Numbered from the stretch's first letter, positions 1-9,088 are shown. The stretch is DNA of 51,413 nucleotides from Acidimicrobiia bacterium (GCA_025922945.1 JAICGW010000004.1:1-51413); one strand, 5' to 3'. Made by a program: numbers and translations. The notes: generated by a model not told the origin, from the letters alone.

Positions 1-1614
1 CACGGTTCGGTCCTTGCTGACGATGTCGAGCGAGTGCTGGATGGCGGCTTCCGTCTCGTTGTCCACCGATGACGTGGCCTCGTCCAGCACCAGAACCGGG
101 GGATCGCGAAGAATTGCTCGCGCGATCGAAAGTCGCTGGCGTTGTCCACCGGAGAGCTTCTGACCGCGTTCGCCCACGATGGTGTCGTAACCGAGCGGCA
201 GCTCCTTGATGAATTCCGTCGCCTCAGCCAGGGCGGCGGCCTCTTCGATCTCGGCTTCGGAGGCGTCAGGACGCCCATAAGTCAGGTTCTCGCGCACCGT
301 CCCCTGAAAAAGAAAAACGTCTTGGCCGACATAACCGATCGAGTGGCGGACCGACTCGAAGGAAAGGTTCCGCAGGTCATTGCCATCAAACGTGATGCGC
401 CCCGAGGTGGGGTCGTACAACCGCAGCAAAAGCTTGACCAGAGTCGATTTCCCCGCTCCGGTGGCGCCGACGATGGCATGGGTCTCGCCCGCCGGCACCG
501 TGAGGGTCAGATTGTCGAGAACCAGGCGCCCGTCGGAATAGGCGAAGTCGACGGAGTGAAATTCGATCTCGCCCTGAACCGGATGTGGCAGTCGCCCCGA
601 ACCCGGGCGGATGGTGGGAGCCACCGCCAGCAGGTCGAGGATGCGCCGGGTCGATGCCATCGCCCGCTGATAAAGGTCGAAGGTCTCGCCCAGCCGGGTC
701 AGCGGCCACAACAGACGCTGGGTCATGTAAACGAGGACGGAGAAAACGCCCACCTCCATGGCGCCGTCCAAGGTGGCGCGGCCCCCGAGGATCAACGTCA
801 GTGTGAAGCCACAGAGGATGGCGAGTCGAATGATGGGGACGAAGGCCGAGGACAATCGAATCGCATCCCGGTTGGCCACCCGATAACGATCGGACATGCC
901 TTCGACCCGCTCGGACTCCCGCTCCTCGGCCGAGAACGCACGAATGGTGGCGATCCCGCTCAGGTTGTTAGCAAGCAGCGCGCCAAGGTCGCCGGCGCTC
1001 TCCCGCACCTTCTGATAGCGCGGCGACAAGCGCTTTTGGTAGATCACCGACCCCCAGACGATCAACGGGATAGGGAGAAAGGCGACCAGCCCCACCATGG
1101 GGGAGGCGGCGAAAAAGACGACACCGACAAAGACGACGTTGACGAAGGTGCGGATGAAATCGGAGGCTCCTACGTCGAGGAAACGTTCGAGCTGGTTGAC
1201 GTCGTCGTTGAGAATCGAAAGCAGCCCACCGGTGGACCGATCCTCGAACCAGGCGATCTCGAGCTCCTGGACGTGGCGATAGGCGTCCATTCGAGCTTCG
1301 TGCTCGATGGTCTGAGCCAGATTCCGCCACCCGAGATTGGCGATGTATTCGGTGACCGACTCGATGAGCCAGATGATGAAGTTGATCAAGGCCAGGACCA
1401 GCAATTGCTCGAAGCGGCCTGAGATGTCGAAAGCTCGGCCCACGAACGAGTCTGCGCCTCGGACCACCACGTCCACCGCCGCGCCAATCACCAATTCGGG
1501 GAGGACATCCGCCAGTTTGTTCAGGACCGACAACGTCGTGGCCCACACCACCTTCTTGCGGTGAGGACCCGCGTAATGCCAGAGCCTGCGGAGCGGAGAC
1601 GTGCGCTCGTTCAC
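1..1614 (-). CDS. ABC exporter, fused permease-ATPase (3' end cut by window edge)
   Basis: Half-size ABC exporter (type IV, MsbA/MDR-like) that would act as a dimer in the inner membrane. The 538 visible residues hold a membrane domain of about 330 residues followed by the nucleotide-binding domain: Walker A GATGAGKST near residue 380, Q-loop VGQDVFLF, signature LSGGQRQRLSIARA near 485, and Walker B VLVLDEATSSVD near 505. The sequence stops before the switch histidine, so the end of the gene lies outside the window. No ATG is in frame at the start; GTG at 1614 is the best start and lies only 5 nt after the purL stop, so it is probably the last gene of the purCSQL transcript. The substrate cannot be told from sequence; lipid or drug export are both typical of the family. 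Confidence 0.9.
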   Translation of the reverse strand, partial: MNERTSPLRRLWHYAGPHRKKVVWATTLSVLNKLADVLPELVIGAAVDVVVRGADSFVGRAFDISGRFEQLLVLALINFIIWLIESVTEYIANLGWRNLAQTIEHEARMDAYRHVQELEIAWFEDRSTGGLLSILNDDVNQLERFLDVGASDFIRTFVNVVFVGVVFFAASPMVGLVAFLPIPLIVWGSVIYQKRLSPRYQKVRESAGDLGALLANNLSGIATIRAFSAEERESERVEGMSDRYRVANRDAIRLSSAFVPIIRLAILCGFTLTLILGGRATLDGAMEVGVFSVLVYMTQRLLWPLTRLGETFDLYQRAMASTRRILDLLAVAPTIRPGSGRLPHPVQGEIEFHSVDFAYSDGRLVLDNLTLTVPAGETHAIVGATGAGKSTLVKLLLRLYDPTSGRITFDGNDLRNLSFESVRHSIGYVGQDVFLFQGTVRENLTYGRPDASEAEIEEAAALAEATEFIKELPLGYDTIVGERGQKLSGGQRQRLSIARAILRDPPVLVLDEATSSVDNETEAAIQHSLDIVSKDRTV

Positions 1615-1619
1615 GAGCT

Positions 1620-3848
1620 CTAGTTTCGTAGATGTTCGGGTAATGCTTTTCGCCAAGTTTCGGTGGCGAGGGTGAGATCGACCGCCGCCCGAACTCCACC
1701 GCGATCAAACACGATGGCGTCACCCCCCATCGTCCCGATTCGGAGGAAAGGCACTCCCACCTCACTGCATAAGGCGGTGATGGTGTCATCCGCCACTGCC
1801 GGGGCAACGGCCAGGAAGCGGTGAGGGTCTTCGCTGAAAAGGAACCGCCAGTCGCTGTAGGCCACCGACGCCCCCACCCCCGAGGCGATGCAGATCTCGG
1901 CCAGGGCCAGACCCGAACCTCCCATCGAAACGTCGTGCAGCACCGGGATGCCAGCTTCGGCCAATCTTCGAGCGGCGGTCACCGCCGCCCGGCCCATGGC
2001 GCGATCAGGGCCGGTCGGTCGCCCGCCGACGTGGCCGAAAGTGACCTTCTCGAACGCCGACCCAGCCAAATTCGGTGCCCATTCGTTTCCGACCAGATAG
2101 ACCGCCATCTCCGGCTCGGCCCGATCGAGCCGGGGAGGTGGCAGTAACAGTTCTTCCACCAAACCGAGCATCCCGATCACCGGTGAGGGGTATATATCGA
2201 GACCGTCGGTCTCGTTGTAGAACGAGACATTGCCGCCCACCACCGGGACCCCCAGTGCCTCGCATGCTTCGGAGATCCCTTCGACGGTCTCCCGGAATTG
2301 CCACATCACCTCGGGCTTTTCGGGATTGCCGAAGTTGAGGTTGTCAACCACCGCCAGCGGCTCTGCTCCCACCATTGCCACGTTGAGCGCCGCCTCCCAG
2401 ACGAGGCGGGCCGCGCCCCGGCGAGGGTCGAGGTAGCAAACCCTGCCGTTGCCGTCGGTGCTGAGGGCGAGGCCACGGTCGGTCCCCTTCAATCGCAGCA
2501 GGGTGGCGTCATGGCCCGGCCCCACCACCGTGTTGAGGAACAACATGTGATCGTATTGCTCGTAGATCCATGCCTTCGATCCGAGCTCGGGTTCGGCGAG
2601 CAGCTGCAATAAGCCGGTGGCGATCGCGGGCTGGGCGACGAATTTGATCGTGTTGGACCAAAGGTCTTCCATCCATCCGGGTTCGCCCAGCGGCCGCTGG
2701 TAGCGCGGGGCTTCGGTGGTGAGGGATTGGGCGGGGATGTCGACCACGATTTCGCCGGCGTGGGAGACCACGACGTTTTCCGAACTGGTGACCTCGCCCA
2801 CCACCGATGCCTCGGTTTCCCATCGCCGGGCGACTTCGATCACCTCGTCGACCCGGTCGGGATGAACAAAGGCCATCATCCGTTCCTGCGATTCCGACAT
2901 CAGCAACTCGGGAGCGGTCATCTCGGGCTCACGGGTGTGGACCAGATCGAGGTCGACGGTGATCCCGTGTCCGGAACGGGAGACGGGCTCGCTGATGGCA
3001 CAGGAGAGACCGGCCGCTCCGAGGTCCTGGACGCCCACGACGAGCTTGCGCCGATAGAGCTCGAGGCAGGCCTCGATGAGTTTCTTCTCTGCGAAGGGAT
3101 CTCCCACTTGTACCGAGGGCCGCTTCTCCAACGAGGTCTCGTCGAAGGACGCCGAAGCGAGGATCGAGGCGCCCCCGATCCCGTCGCGCCCAGTGGGAGC
3201 GCCGAGGAGAACGGCAATCGTCCCCGGCGGGCCCGAGGTGGCGAGTACCAGATCCTCGGCCCGTAGGAGACCGAGACACATGACGTTGACGAGGGGGTTG
3301 TCCGAGTAATGCTCGGCGAAGGCCAGCTCACCCCCGACCGTCGGGACCCCTACGGCGTTCCCATAGGCGGCAATCCCACTCACAACTCCCGCGAACAGGT
3401 ATCGGTTGCGCGGTTGATCGAGGGGACCGAATCGCAGCGAATCCCAGAGGGCAATCGGACGGGCCCCCATGGTGAAGATGTCCCGGATGATCCCCCCTAC
3501 CCCAGTGGCCGCTCCTTCATGGGGCTCCACGAACGAGGGGTGGTTGTGGCTTTCGATCCGAAGAGCGGCCAACCACCCCTCCCCGACATCGACGACCCCG
3601 GCGTTCTCCCCGGGACCGACCACCACCCAAGGCGCCTCGGTGGGGAACCGGCGCAGGTGGACCCGAGATGATTTGTAGGAGCAGTGCTCCGACCACATCA
3701 CCGAGTACATCGCCAGTTCCGATCGACTCGGCTCCCGGCCCAGACGGTGAAGTATCTGCTGGTACTCGTCGTCGGTGAGCCCGAGGCGGGCGTGGAGCGT
3801 CAGCACCTCGCCCTCATCGGGCTCGAGGTCGACTTCTTCGGTCCTCAT
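1620..3848 (-). CDS. purL: Phosphoribosylformylglycinamidine synthase subunit PurL
   Basis: Synthetase subunit of FGAM synthase, the fourth step of IMP synthesis: it uses ATP and ammonia delivered by PurQ to convert FGAR to FGAM, in a complex with PurS and PurQ. At 742 residues it is the small-PurL type, which needs separate PurQ and PurS, and both lie directly upstream. Visible family motifs are [14 protein letters not shown] near residue 50, [21 protein letters not shown] near 95-115 and the repeated AIRS-like halves ([10 protein letters not shown] and [13 protein letters not shown] in the second half). I chose ATG at 3848 because it overlaps the purQ stop (ATGA); a longer frame from 3908 would only add a non-conserved tail running into purQ. 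Very secure call. Confidence 0.97.
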   Translation of the reverse strand: MRTEEVDLEPDEGEVLTLHARLGLTDDEYQQILHRLGREPSRSELAMYSVMWSEHCSYKSSRVHLRRFPTEAPWVVVGPGENAGVVDVGEGWLAALRIESHNHPSFVEPHEGAATGVGGIIRDIFTMGARPIALWDSLRFGPLDQPRNRYLFAGVVSGIAAYGNAVGVPTVGGELAFAEHYSDNPLVNVMCLGLLRAEDLVLATSGPPGTIAVLLGAPTGRDGIGGASILASASFDETSLEKRPSVQVGDPFAEKKLIEACLELYRRKLVVGVQDLGAAGLSCAISEPVSRSGHGITVDLDLVHTREPEMTAPELLMSESQERMMAFVHPDRVDEVIEVARRWETEASVVGEVTSSENVVVSHAGEIVVDIPAQSLTTEAPRYQRPLGEPGWMEDLWSNTIKFVAQPAIATGLLQLLAEPELGSKAWIYEQYDHMLFLNTVVGPGHDATLLRLKGTDRGLALSTDGNGRVCYLDPRRGAARLVWEAALNVAMVGAEPLAVVDNLNFGNPEKPEVMWQFRETVEGISEACEALGVPVVGGNVSFYNETDGLDIYPSPVIGMLGLVEELLLPPPRLDRAEPEMAVYLVGNEWAPNLAGSAFEKVTFGHVGGRPTGPDRAMGRAAVTAARRLAEAGIPVLHDVSMGGSGLALAEICIASGVGASVAYSDWRFLFSEDPHRFLAVAPAVADDTITALCSEVGVPFLRIGTMGGDAIVFDRGGVRAAVDLTLATETWRKALPEHLRN

Positions 3849-4489
3849 GCCGCCGCGGCTTGGAGAAAGGAGCCGAGGAGGAGGTTGCCGTCGGCGGATC
3901 CCAGCCAATCGGCGGACGCACGCTCGGGATGAGGCATTACTCCGACCACGTTGCCGGCCTCATTGGCTACTGCCGCCGCGGCATGCTCCGAGCCGTTGAG
4001 GTTGTCGCGGTAGGTGAGCACGACTCGCACCTCTCTCGACCCGGCGACGAAGTTCCCTTCGTAGGAATTGAGCGGTAGGCGGAGATGAGTGCCCCTTTGC
4101 ATTCCGGCCGTAAGTATTGAACCCTGGTCGGCGACCTCGAGGTCCACCCATTTGCACAGGAAGGAGAGACCGCGGTTGGCGATAAAGCCTCCCGGGAGCA
4201 GCCCGGCCTCGCAAAGGATCTGGAAGCCGTTGCAGATCCCCAGCACCGGTCGGCCTGCCTCGGCCATGCTCGCCACGCCTTTCATCACCGGCGAAAGACG
4301 GGCGATGGCACCGGTTCGCAGGTAGTCGCCGTGGGCGAAGCCCCCGGGAAGGACGACGCCATCGAATCCGGCAAGGTCGGAATCCGAGTGCCACACGATT
4401 TGGGCGTCGGCGCCGAGGTTGCCCAACGCCTCCACGGTGTCGAGCTCACAATTGGTTCCCGGGAAGAGGATCACGGCGACCTTGGTCAT
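3845..4489 (-). CDS. purQ: Phosphoribosylformylglycinamidine synthase subunit PurQ (glutaminase)
   Basis: Class I glutamine amidotransferase subunit of FGAM synthase; it hydrolyses glutamine and channels ammonia to PurL. The protein has 214 residues, normal for PurQ. The nucleophile cysteine is in GICNGFQIL, the N-terminus [15 protein letters not shown] is typical, and the triad His/Glu lie in MPHPERA near the C-terminus. The start at 4489 overlaps the purS stop by ATGA, and its own stop overlaps purL by ATGA, so the three subunits are translationally coupled, fitting their assembly into one complex. An upstream in-frame ATG at 4546 lies inside purS and is not favoured. Confidence 0.97.
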   Translation of the reverse strand: MTKVAVILFPGTNCELDTVEALGNLGADAQIVWHSDSDLAGFDGVVLPGGFAHGDYLRTGAIARLSPVMKGVASMAEAGRPVLGICNGFQILCEAGLLPGGFIANRGLSFLCKWVDLEVADQGSILTAGMQRGTHLRLPLNSYEGNFVAGSREVRVVLTYRDNLNGSEHAAAAVANEAGNVVGVMPHPERASADWLGSADGNLLLGSFLQAAAA

Positions 4490-4728
4490 GCCTCCACCTC
4501 GAGCGTGTAGTCCTCCAAAACCGGATTGACCAGGAGGCGATTGCACATCTCGATAGCCCGCTCCCGGGCCCGGTTAGCGTCGTCTCCTTCCACCTCGAGA
4601 GTGATGGAGCGATCGAACCGAACGGTGCTCACTTCGTTGTACCCGAGATCGGTCAACGCCTTTTTCACCGTTGCACCTTCGGGATCGGCGATCTCCGGGC
4701 GCCTGGTGATGGCCACCCTGACCCTCAA
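4486..4728 (-). CDS. purS: Phosphoribosylformylglycinamidine synthase subunit PurS
   Basis: Small subunit (80 residues) that bridges PurL and PurQ in FGAM synthase of Gram-positive and archaeal type. The body VRVAITRRPEIADPEGATVKKAL matches the PurS beta-strand/helix pattern, with DPEG followed by the helix that contains L and GY. The start codon is TTG at 4728: no ATG or GTG gives the conserved N-terminus, and the TTG overlaps the purC stop as TTGA. The stop overlaps purQ as ATGA. The rare start inside an otherwise ATG/GTG operon may lower or strictly couple its translation; that is inference. Confidence 0.93.
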   Translation of the reverse strand: MRVRVAITRRPEIADPEGATVKKALTDLGYNEVSTVRFDRSITLEVEGDDANRARERAIEMCNRLLVNPVLEDYTLEVEA

Positions 4729-5597
4729 GCAACGCCTCGCAGGTAATCGGCGAATTCACTTTCGGTTATGCGCTCATACGCCTCGATGTAGCGAGCCCGG
4801 GTTCCATCGATCACCGACTGCGGAAGGTGGGGCGCAGGCGGGCTCTGGTTCCAACCGCTCTGGTCGAGCCAATCGCGGACGTACTGTTTGTCGAAGGAGG
4901 GGACATCGCTTCCCGGGGCCCACTCGTTCGCCGGCCAATAGCGCGACGAGTCGGGAGTGAGCACCTCGTCGATCAGGATCAGCTCGTCACCGACGGTGCC
5001 GAACTCGAACTTGGTATCGGCGAGGATCACCCCTCGCTTGGCGGCATGGGCGGAGGCGGTGAGATAGATCTCGATCGAGCGCCGGCGCAGTTCCTCGTAG
5101 GTCTCGTCGCCCACCAAGTTGCGCGCACCCGCTTCGTCGAGATTCTCATCGTGTCCCGTGGCGGCCTTGGTGGCCGGCGTGAAGATCGGTGCCTCGAGGC
5201 GGTCGGCGAGGCGCAGTCCTCGAGGCAGATGTTCGGTGGTCGGCCCACCACCGTCGCGGTACTCGCGCCAGGACGATCCGTAGAGATAGCCTCGTACCAC
5301 ACATTCCATGGGAATGACCTTGGCCCGTTTCACCATCATGGACCGGCCCATCCAATCCCGAGGGACGTCGAGCTCGCCGAGATCTGTGCCCAGAAGGTGG
5401 TGGGGAGTCGCCAACAGGTCAAAGAAGAAGAGCGAGAGTGCGGTCAGCACCCGCCCCTTGTCGGGAATCGGATCGGGGAGGACGACGTCATAGGCGCTGA
5501 TCCGATCAGTGGCGACGAGGAGAAGGCGATCGTCGTCGATCGCAAAGATGTCCCGCACCTTGCCGGCTCCGACCTGGCTGAGCCTTCCTTCTCCCAC
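4725..5597 (-). CDS. purC: SAICAR synthase PurC
   Basis: Phosphoribosylaminoimidazole-succinocarboxamide synthase joins CAIR and aspartate using ATP. The 290-residue form matches the usual monofunctional enzyme. Visible motifs are GKVRDIFAIDDDRLLLVATDRISAYD near residues 10-35, the basic patch VVRGYLYGSSWREY, and the C-terminal region LADTKFEFG followed by LIDEVLTPDSSRYW, all standard for PurC. I chose GTG at 5597 because it gives the conserved VGEGRLSQVGAGKVRDI start and lies 8 nt after a TAGGAT -10 box; a longer frame begins inside the divergent gene. It is the first gene of the purC-purS-purQ-purL-ABC transcript and ends in a TTGA overlap with purS. Confidence 0.96.
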   Translation of the reverse strand: MGEGRLSQVGAGKVRDIFAIDDDRLLLVATDRISAYDVVLPDPIPDKGRVLTALSLFFFDLLATPHHLLGTDLGELDVPRDWMGRSMMVKRAKVIPMECVVRGYLYGSSWREYRDGGGPTTEHLPRGLRLADRLEAPIFTPATKAATGHDENLDEAGARNLVGDETYEELRRRSIEIYLTASAHAAKRGVILADTKFEFGTVGDELILIDEVLTPDSSRYWPANEWAPGSDVPSFDKQYVRDWLDQSGWNQSPPAPHLPQSVIDGTRARYIEAYERITESEFADYLRGVA

Positions 5598-5605
5598 GGC
5601 CGACG

Positions 5606-5611
5606 ATCCTA
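5606..5611 (-). promoter_or_regulatory. -10 box for purC, probably leaderless
   Basis: TAGGAT on the minus strand followed by 8 nt and the GTG of purC, which would place the transcript start at or next to the start codon. There is no Shine-Dalgarno before this GTG. It lies 9 bp from an opposing -10 box (5621-5626), so the two divergent promoters share one short region. No clear -35 is visible. Confidence 0.45.
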
Positions 5612-5620
5612 CCGGGACGG

Positions 5621-5626
5621 TACTGT
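5621..5626 (+). promoter_or_regulatory. -10 box for leader ORF and thioesterase
   Basis: TACTGT (fits TANNNT) followed by exactly 6 nt and the ATG at 5633. This is the spacing expected for a leaderless actinobacterial transcript. The ATG opens an 8-codon ORF, not the thioesterase directly. Confidence 0.45.
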
Positions 5627-5632
5627 CCGTCG

Positions 5633-5659
5633 ATGCCTCAGAAATTTCGCGATCAGTGA
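5633..5659 (+). CDS. Eight-codon leader ORF overlapping the thioesterase start
   Basis: ATG plus seven codons (MPQKFRDQ) and a TGA that overlaps the GTG start of the thioesterase as GTGA. The ATG is 6 nt after a TANNNT box. If translated, it would couple ribosomes to the thioesterase, whose GTG has no Shine-Dalgarno. The alternative is that this is the true N-terminus of the thioesterase and a single-base error or real frameshift separates them. I cannot decide between these from one sequence. Confidence 0.35.
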   Translation: MPQKFRDQ

Positions 5660-6051
5660 TCGACCGCGCACGGGTCGAAGCACGACTGACCAATGACCGC
5701 TATGCCGCGGGGCTCGGCATCCACCTGGTGGACGTGACCGAGGACACCCTGACGGTGGGAATGACCGTGACCGACCACCTCACAAATTTTCATGGCGCTA
5801 CCCACGGCGGGGCAGTCTTCAGCCTGGCTGATTGCGCATTGTCGCTTTACGCCAATTCTTACCCCGAGGACGCATCGGCCATCGATACCCACATGGTGTT
5901 CTCTGCCGCCAGTCGCATTGGCGACGAACTCACCGCCACCGCCTCCGAGGTTCATCGCGGCCGCCGGCTGGCGACCTATCGCATTCTGGTGAGACGGACT
6001 GACGGCAGGGTCGTCGGCCACTTCACCGGCACCGTCTTCATCGGCTCCTAA
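5656..6051 (+). CDS. PaaI-family hotdog-fold acyl-CoA thioesterase
   Basis: A single hotdog domain of 131 residues with the PaaI motif NFHGATHGGAVFSLADCA near residues 35-52, where the HGG segment and the acidic residue (AD) form the active site that hydrolyses acyl-CoA thioesters in the cytosol. The start TNDRYAAGLGI is typical of PaaI proteins. The frame is open further upstream, but that part lies over purC; GTG at 5656, sharing GTGA with the leader ORF, is the best start. It is divergent from purC and not followed closely by aromatic-degradation genes, so its substrate is unknown. Confidence 0.85.
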   Translation: MIDRARVEARLTNDRYAAGLGIHLVDVTEDTLTVGMTVTDHLTNFHGATHGGAVFSLADCALSLYANSYPEDASAIDTHMVFSAASRIGDELTATASEVHRGRRLATYRILVRRTDGRVVGHFTGTVFIGS

Positions 6052-6108
6052 TCGTTCTCGCACAGGTTCGCGCCTCTAAATCCGGGGGTTTTTGCGCAAG
6101 AATGGAAT

Positions 6109-7239
6109 GTGGTCGGTTACGCCCGCGCTCATCCCGTTCGCAGCGGCATCATCGCCGTGGGCGGCCTCATCCTCGGTCTGGTGGCCTTTCTGGTCACCCA
6201 GGTTTGGTTCACGTTCGATGCGGTGGCCACCGAGTCCTTTGATCCGGGGCAAGCCTCGCTGGCGCTGGAAAGCCGGTCCGAGGCCGAAGTGGCGGCCGCC
6301 ATCATCGAGGCTCAGAACCGGGAGGCTCGATTGCGCGAGGTGCGCCGCGACCTGATCCCACCCGATCTCGAAACCGAGTTGCTGGCGCTGCGCTCGGCGG
6401 CACTGAGGCGCCCGCCCTACACCAACCGGGCCGCCATTGGCATCGCTCTCCCTGATGAGATGTTCGATGCCTACCTCGGGGTGGGAAGCGACGCCTCCGG
6501 GTCCAGGGCCGACACCATCGTCCTCGCGCTCGCCCCCACTGATGGAGCCGCCCCAATTCTGGTTTCGATTCCCCGCGACCTCTATGTCCGGAACCCATGC
6601 ACCAACGGCTGGAGTCGCATCAATGCCGGTCTCGGCGGATGCGAGGGGTTCGCCAGTGGAACCGAGCTAATCGCCCTCATGGTCGCGGGCTACACCGGGA
6701 TTCCGGTCGACCATGTGGCCCGGGTCAACTTTGATGGCTTCGCCGCCTTGGTCAACGCCCTCGGAGGGACCTCGATCTGCACCGACTACCCGGCTCGCGA
6801 CCCGCGCTCCGGACTCGATCTTCCTGGCGGCTGTGTGTGGGCTGACGGCTACACCACTTTGGCCTGGGCCAGGTCGCGCCATACCGAATCATTGATCGAC
6901 GGCCAGTGGAAGGTCGTGGCCGGGTCCGACTTCGATCGGCAGCGTCGCCAGCAAGACATTCTCTTCCAACTGGCCCGCAACCTCGCCAATTTCGATTCCC
7001 TCGGTTCTCTCGGATCTCGTCTGGAGGCGGTGGCCGGAGCGGTCAGGGTCGACTCGGGGTGGTCATTCGGAGATGCGGTGGCAACTGCCTGGAGATACCG
7101 CGGCATCGGCAAGGATGGCGTCAATCGAATTGCGGTGAAGGTGAGCGACATGCGCACGTCGGCGGGCGAATTGGTGCTCGCCCCGGCGGTGAACTTCAAC
7201 GATCTCCTGGCATCGGTCTACGCCGCTGCCGCCCGGTAA
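6109..7239 (+). CDS. LytR-CpsA-Psr (LCP) family cell-wall ligase
   Basis: Membrane-anchored enzyme of the family that transfers lipid-linked glycopolymers (teichoic acids, arabinogalactan, capsule) onto peptidoglycan. One transmembrane helix at about residues 12-34 is followed by an extracytoplasmic LCP domain: the conserved SRADTIVLALAP, SIPRDLYV, RINAGLGGCEG and VNFDGFAALVNALGG segments supply the Arg and Asp residues that bind the pyrophosphate. The last motif block, LAWARSRH, is also typical. GTG at 6109 is the only reasonable start. The next gene begins directly after the stop codon, so the two are probably one operon. Confidence 0.9.
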   Translation: MVGYARAHPVRSGIIAVGGLILGLVAFLVTQVWFTFDAVATESFDPGQASLALESRSEAEVAAAIIEAQNREARLREVRRDLIPPDLETELLALRSAALRRPPYTNRAAIGIALPDEMFDAYLGVGSDASGSRADTIVLALAPTDGAAPILVSIPRDLYVRNPCTNGWSRINAGLGGCEGFASGTELIALMVAGYTGIPVDHVARVNFDGFAALVNALGGTSICTDYPARDPRSGLDLPGGCVWADGYTTLAWARSRHTESLIDGQWKVVAGSDFDRQRRQQDILFQLARNLANFDSLGSLGSRLEAVAGAVRVDSGWSFGDAVATAWRYRGIGKDGVNRIAVKVSDMRTSAGELVLAPAVNFNDLLASVYAAAAR

Positions 7240-8124
7240 ATGAACCGAATCGGAATCGATGTCGGTGGAACCAAGATCGAAGGCGTGGTCCTCACCGACG
7301 GCGGCGCTGAGCGAGGGCGCCTCCGGGTGGCGACACCCCAGGGTGACTACGAGGCAACTGTCGACCGTATCTCCGGGCTCGTCGACCAGCTCGAGGCGGC
7401 CCACGGTCGAACGCCGGGACCCATCGGGATCGGGACCCCGGGGGCCATCGACCCCTCGACCGGTCTTCTCAAGAATTCGAACTCCGTTGCTCTCAACGGC
7501 CGGCCTTTCGACGTCGATTTGGAGAAGGCCCTCGGCCGGCCCGTGATCCTTCGAAACGACGCCGATTGCTTTGCACTCTCGGAAGCTCGCGACGGGGCGG
7601 CGGCTGGCGCGGCTGTCGTATTCGGCGTCATCATCGGCACCGGGGTGGGGGGCGGGGTAGTAGTCGGGGGGCAGGCCCTGTCGGGGCCAAACGCCATCAC
7701 TGGGGAGTGGGGTCACAACCCCTTACCGTGGCCGCGAGACGACGAACGCCCCGGGCCTGAGTGCTACTGCGGGCTGCGGGGATGCATCGAAACCTTTCTT
7801 TCCGGGCCCGGCTTCGCCGCTCGATCCGGGGCCTCGGCCGCCACCGATGTGATCGACGCCGCCCGACGGGGCGACTCCGCAGCCTTGGCTCAACTCGATC
7901 TCTACTGCGATCGGCTGGCTCGTTCGCTCGCAACCATCATCAATGTTCTCGATCCCGACGACATCGTCCTCGGCGGGGGGATGAGCAACGTCGACGAGAT
8001 CTATCAGCGCGTCCCCGACCTCTGGGCCCGGTACGCATTCACTTCCACCGTGGCCACCCGGCTCCTCAAAAACCGACACGGGGACTCGAGTGGGGTCCGG
8101 GGCGCCGCCTGGCTGGTCGGGTGA
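7240..8124 (+). CDS. ROK-family sugar kinase
   Basis: ATP-dependent hexose kinase of the ROK family (glucokinase, fructokinase or N-acetylhexosamine kinase). The N-terminal phosphate loop is IGIDVGGTKIEG, the catalytic Asp is in LRNDADCFALSEA near residue 108, and GEWGHNPLPWP followed by CYCGLRGCIETFLSGP carries the His and Cys residues of the structural zinc site. The GHNPLPWP form is commonest in fructokinase/N-acetylglucosamine kinase-like members, but the substrate cannot be fixed. ATG follows the LCP stop with no gap. The hairpin repeat starting 2 nt after the stop may serve as its terminator. Confidence 0.88.
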   Translation: MNRIGIDVGGTKIEGVVLTDGGAERGRLRVATPQGDYEATVDRISGLVDQLEAAHGRTPGPIGIGTPGAIDPSTGLLKNSNSVALNGRPFDVDLEKALGRPVILRNDADCFALSEARDGAAAGAAVVFGVIIGTGVGGGVVVGGQALSGPNAITGEWGHNPLPWPRDDERPGPECYCGLRGCIETFLSGPGFAARSGASAATDVIDAARRGDSAALAQLDLYCDRLARSLATIINVLDPDDIVLGGGMSNVDEIYQRVPDLWARYAFTSTVATRLLKNRHGDSSGVRGAAWLVG

Positions 8125-8125
8125 T

Positions 8126-8164
8126 TTGCGAACCCTGGGTTCGCAGCCGCGCTAGACGCGGATA
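8126..8164 (+). repeat. Left 39-bp inverted repeat with two hairpins
   Basis: This copy contains a near-perfect palindrome TGCGAACCC-T-GGGTTCGCA (8127-8145) and then a CCGCG/CGCGG stem with a 5-nt loop (8147-8161). It matches the reverse complement of 9146-9184 at 33 of 39 positions; three of the six differences fall in the loop of the second hairpin and three in the junction between the hairpins, so stems are conserved. It could also terminate the ROK gene, but it has no T-run. Confidence 0.85.
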
Positions 8165-8185
8165 AAGCTCGGTAGAACGGGCGAA

Positions 8186-9088
8186 CTACGTCGTTATCGC
8201 CGCTTTGAGCTGAGCAACTATTAGATGCGGTCGCTTGAGAAAGTCTTCCCACGTAAAACGGAAAATGCGCCAGTCGTGGATGAGCGCGAGATTGTCCCGT
8301 GATCGATCCTTCTGAAAGTCCTGGGCCCTGGTGTGCCAGCGACGGCCATCGGCTTCGCAGCCCACGCAACACCAAGGCCAGGCGAAGTCGATCCGTTGGG
8401 TTGGGTCCCAGGGAGCCGGATATTGAAACTCCGGTCTCGGAATACCGCCCCGTTCGAATACGCCCATCCCGACCCGTTCCAGAATGGATGCCTTGATTGG
8501 CTTCGATCCGTCACGTTCGTTGATAAAGACTCTCATCGGACCTGCGCCAGTGCGGCCACGACGAGCTGTTTCAAGAAACGCATTCTTCAGGTCGCCAAAG
8601 TCGACAATCCTGTCCGCCAAAGCTTCATCCCCAACTTTCGCCAGATGCTTCGGATGTAGGACCGCTGCCAGGTCATTCAAGGTTCGCGCTGGGGTTGTTA
8701 CCCGCATGCCGTCGACCAAGGCTCGGTGGTGACCGAAGAGGTCTATCGAGCGATGAATTCGAACCCCGGGAAAGTTGTGGGTAGTGCTGGCGTGAACGGT
8801 TACGACTACTCGTTTCCGAGGCACGAATGGCATGCCCCAAATCTCGGCGGCTGACTCATGTGATGCCGTGGCATCGGGAAGAATTGCCGTCGCCGCCCGC
8901 AGTAATCCGTGGTGATTTCCGGTGAAGCCCTTGACTCGATAGATACCCCTTGCCACCGGCGTGAAGACTCCCTGCTTCAGTCTCCAATAGATGGCATCGT
9001 CGGATAACCCGATAGAAACCGCCTGATCGTGACCGAGATAGCCGGCCTGAGATGACGCCAGGTCGGCCAATTCGTAGTCGAGTTTCAC
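8186..9088 (-). CDS. AbiEi-like wHTH protein with C-terminal DUF559 nuclease domain
   Basis: A 300-residue protein with two parts. Residues 1-60 (LASSQAGYLGHDQAVSIGLS, LKQGVFTPVARGIYRV) match the winged-helix start of AbiEi-type proteins, and residues 60-170 (ASHESAAEIWGMP, TPARTLNDLAA) match the rest of that family. Residues 205-300 hold a DUF559/Vsr-like PD-(D/E)XK core: QRIDFAWP, then VGCEADGRRWH, then KDRSRDN and WRIFRFTWED, giving the D...E-x-D...H arrangement. No AbiEii toxin gene is adjacent, so it is not a classic type IV toxin-antitoxin pair. It lies alone between inverted repeats. Nuclease activity and DNA target are inferred from the fold family, not shown. Confidence 0.75.
   Translation of the reverse strand: MKLDYELADLASSQAGYLGHDQAVSIGLSDDAIYWRLKQGVFTPVARGIYRVKGFTGNHHGLLRAATAILPDATASHESAAEIWGMPFVPRKRVVVTVHASTTHNFPGVRIHRSIDLFGHHRALVDGMRVTTPARTLNDLAAVLHPKHLAKVGDEALADRIVDFGDLKNAFLETARRGRTGAGPMRVFINERDGSKPIKASILERVGMGVFERGGIPRPEFQYPAPWDPTQRIDFAWPWCCVGCEADGRRWHTRAQDFQKDRSRDNLALIHDWRIFRFTWEDFLKRPHLIVAQLKAAITT

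Noticed and set aside
142-1422. Long plus-strand open frame (426 codons) across the ABC exporter
   Set aside because: It is the GC-rich antisense of a clear ABC exporter with Walker A, signature and Walker B motifs; its own translation is low-complexity and matches nothing.
4725-5700. Purine riboswitch or PurR-type box upstream of the pur clusters
   Set aside because: The purC, purB and purA starts have leaders of almost zero length, leaving no room for a riboswitch, and no common palindrome is seen before them.
8186-9088. Type IV toxin-antitoxin system (AbiEi/AbiEii)
   Set aside because: Only the AbiEi-like domain is present, fused to a DUF559 nuclease; no AbiEii nucleotidyltransferase gene lies beside it.
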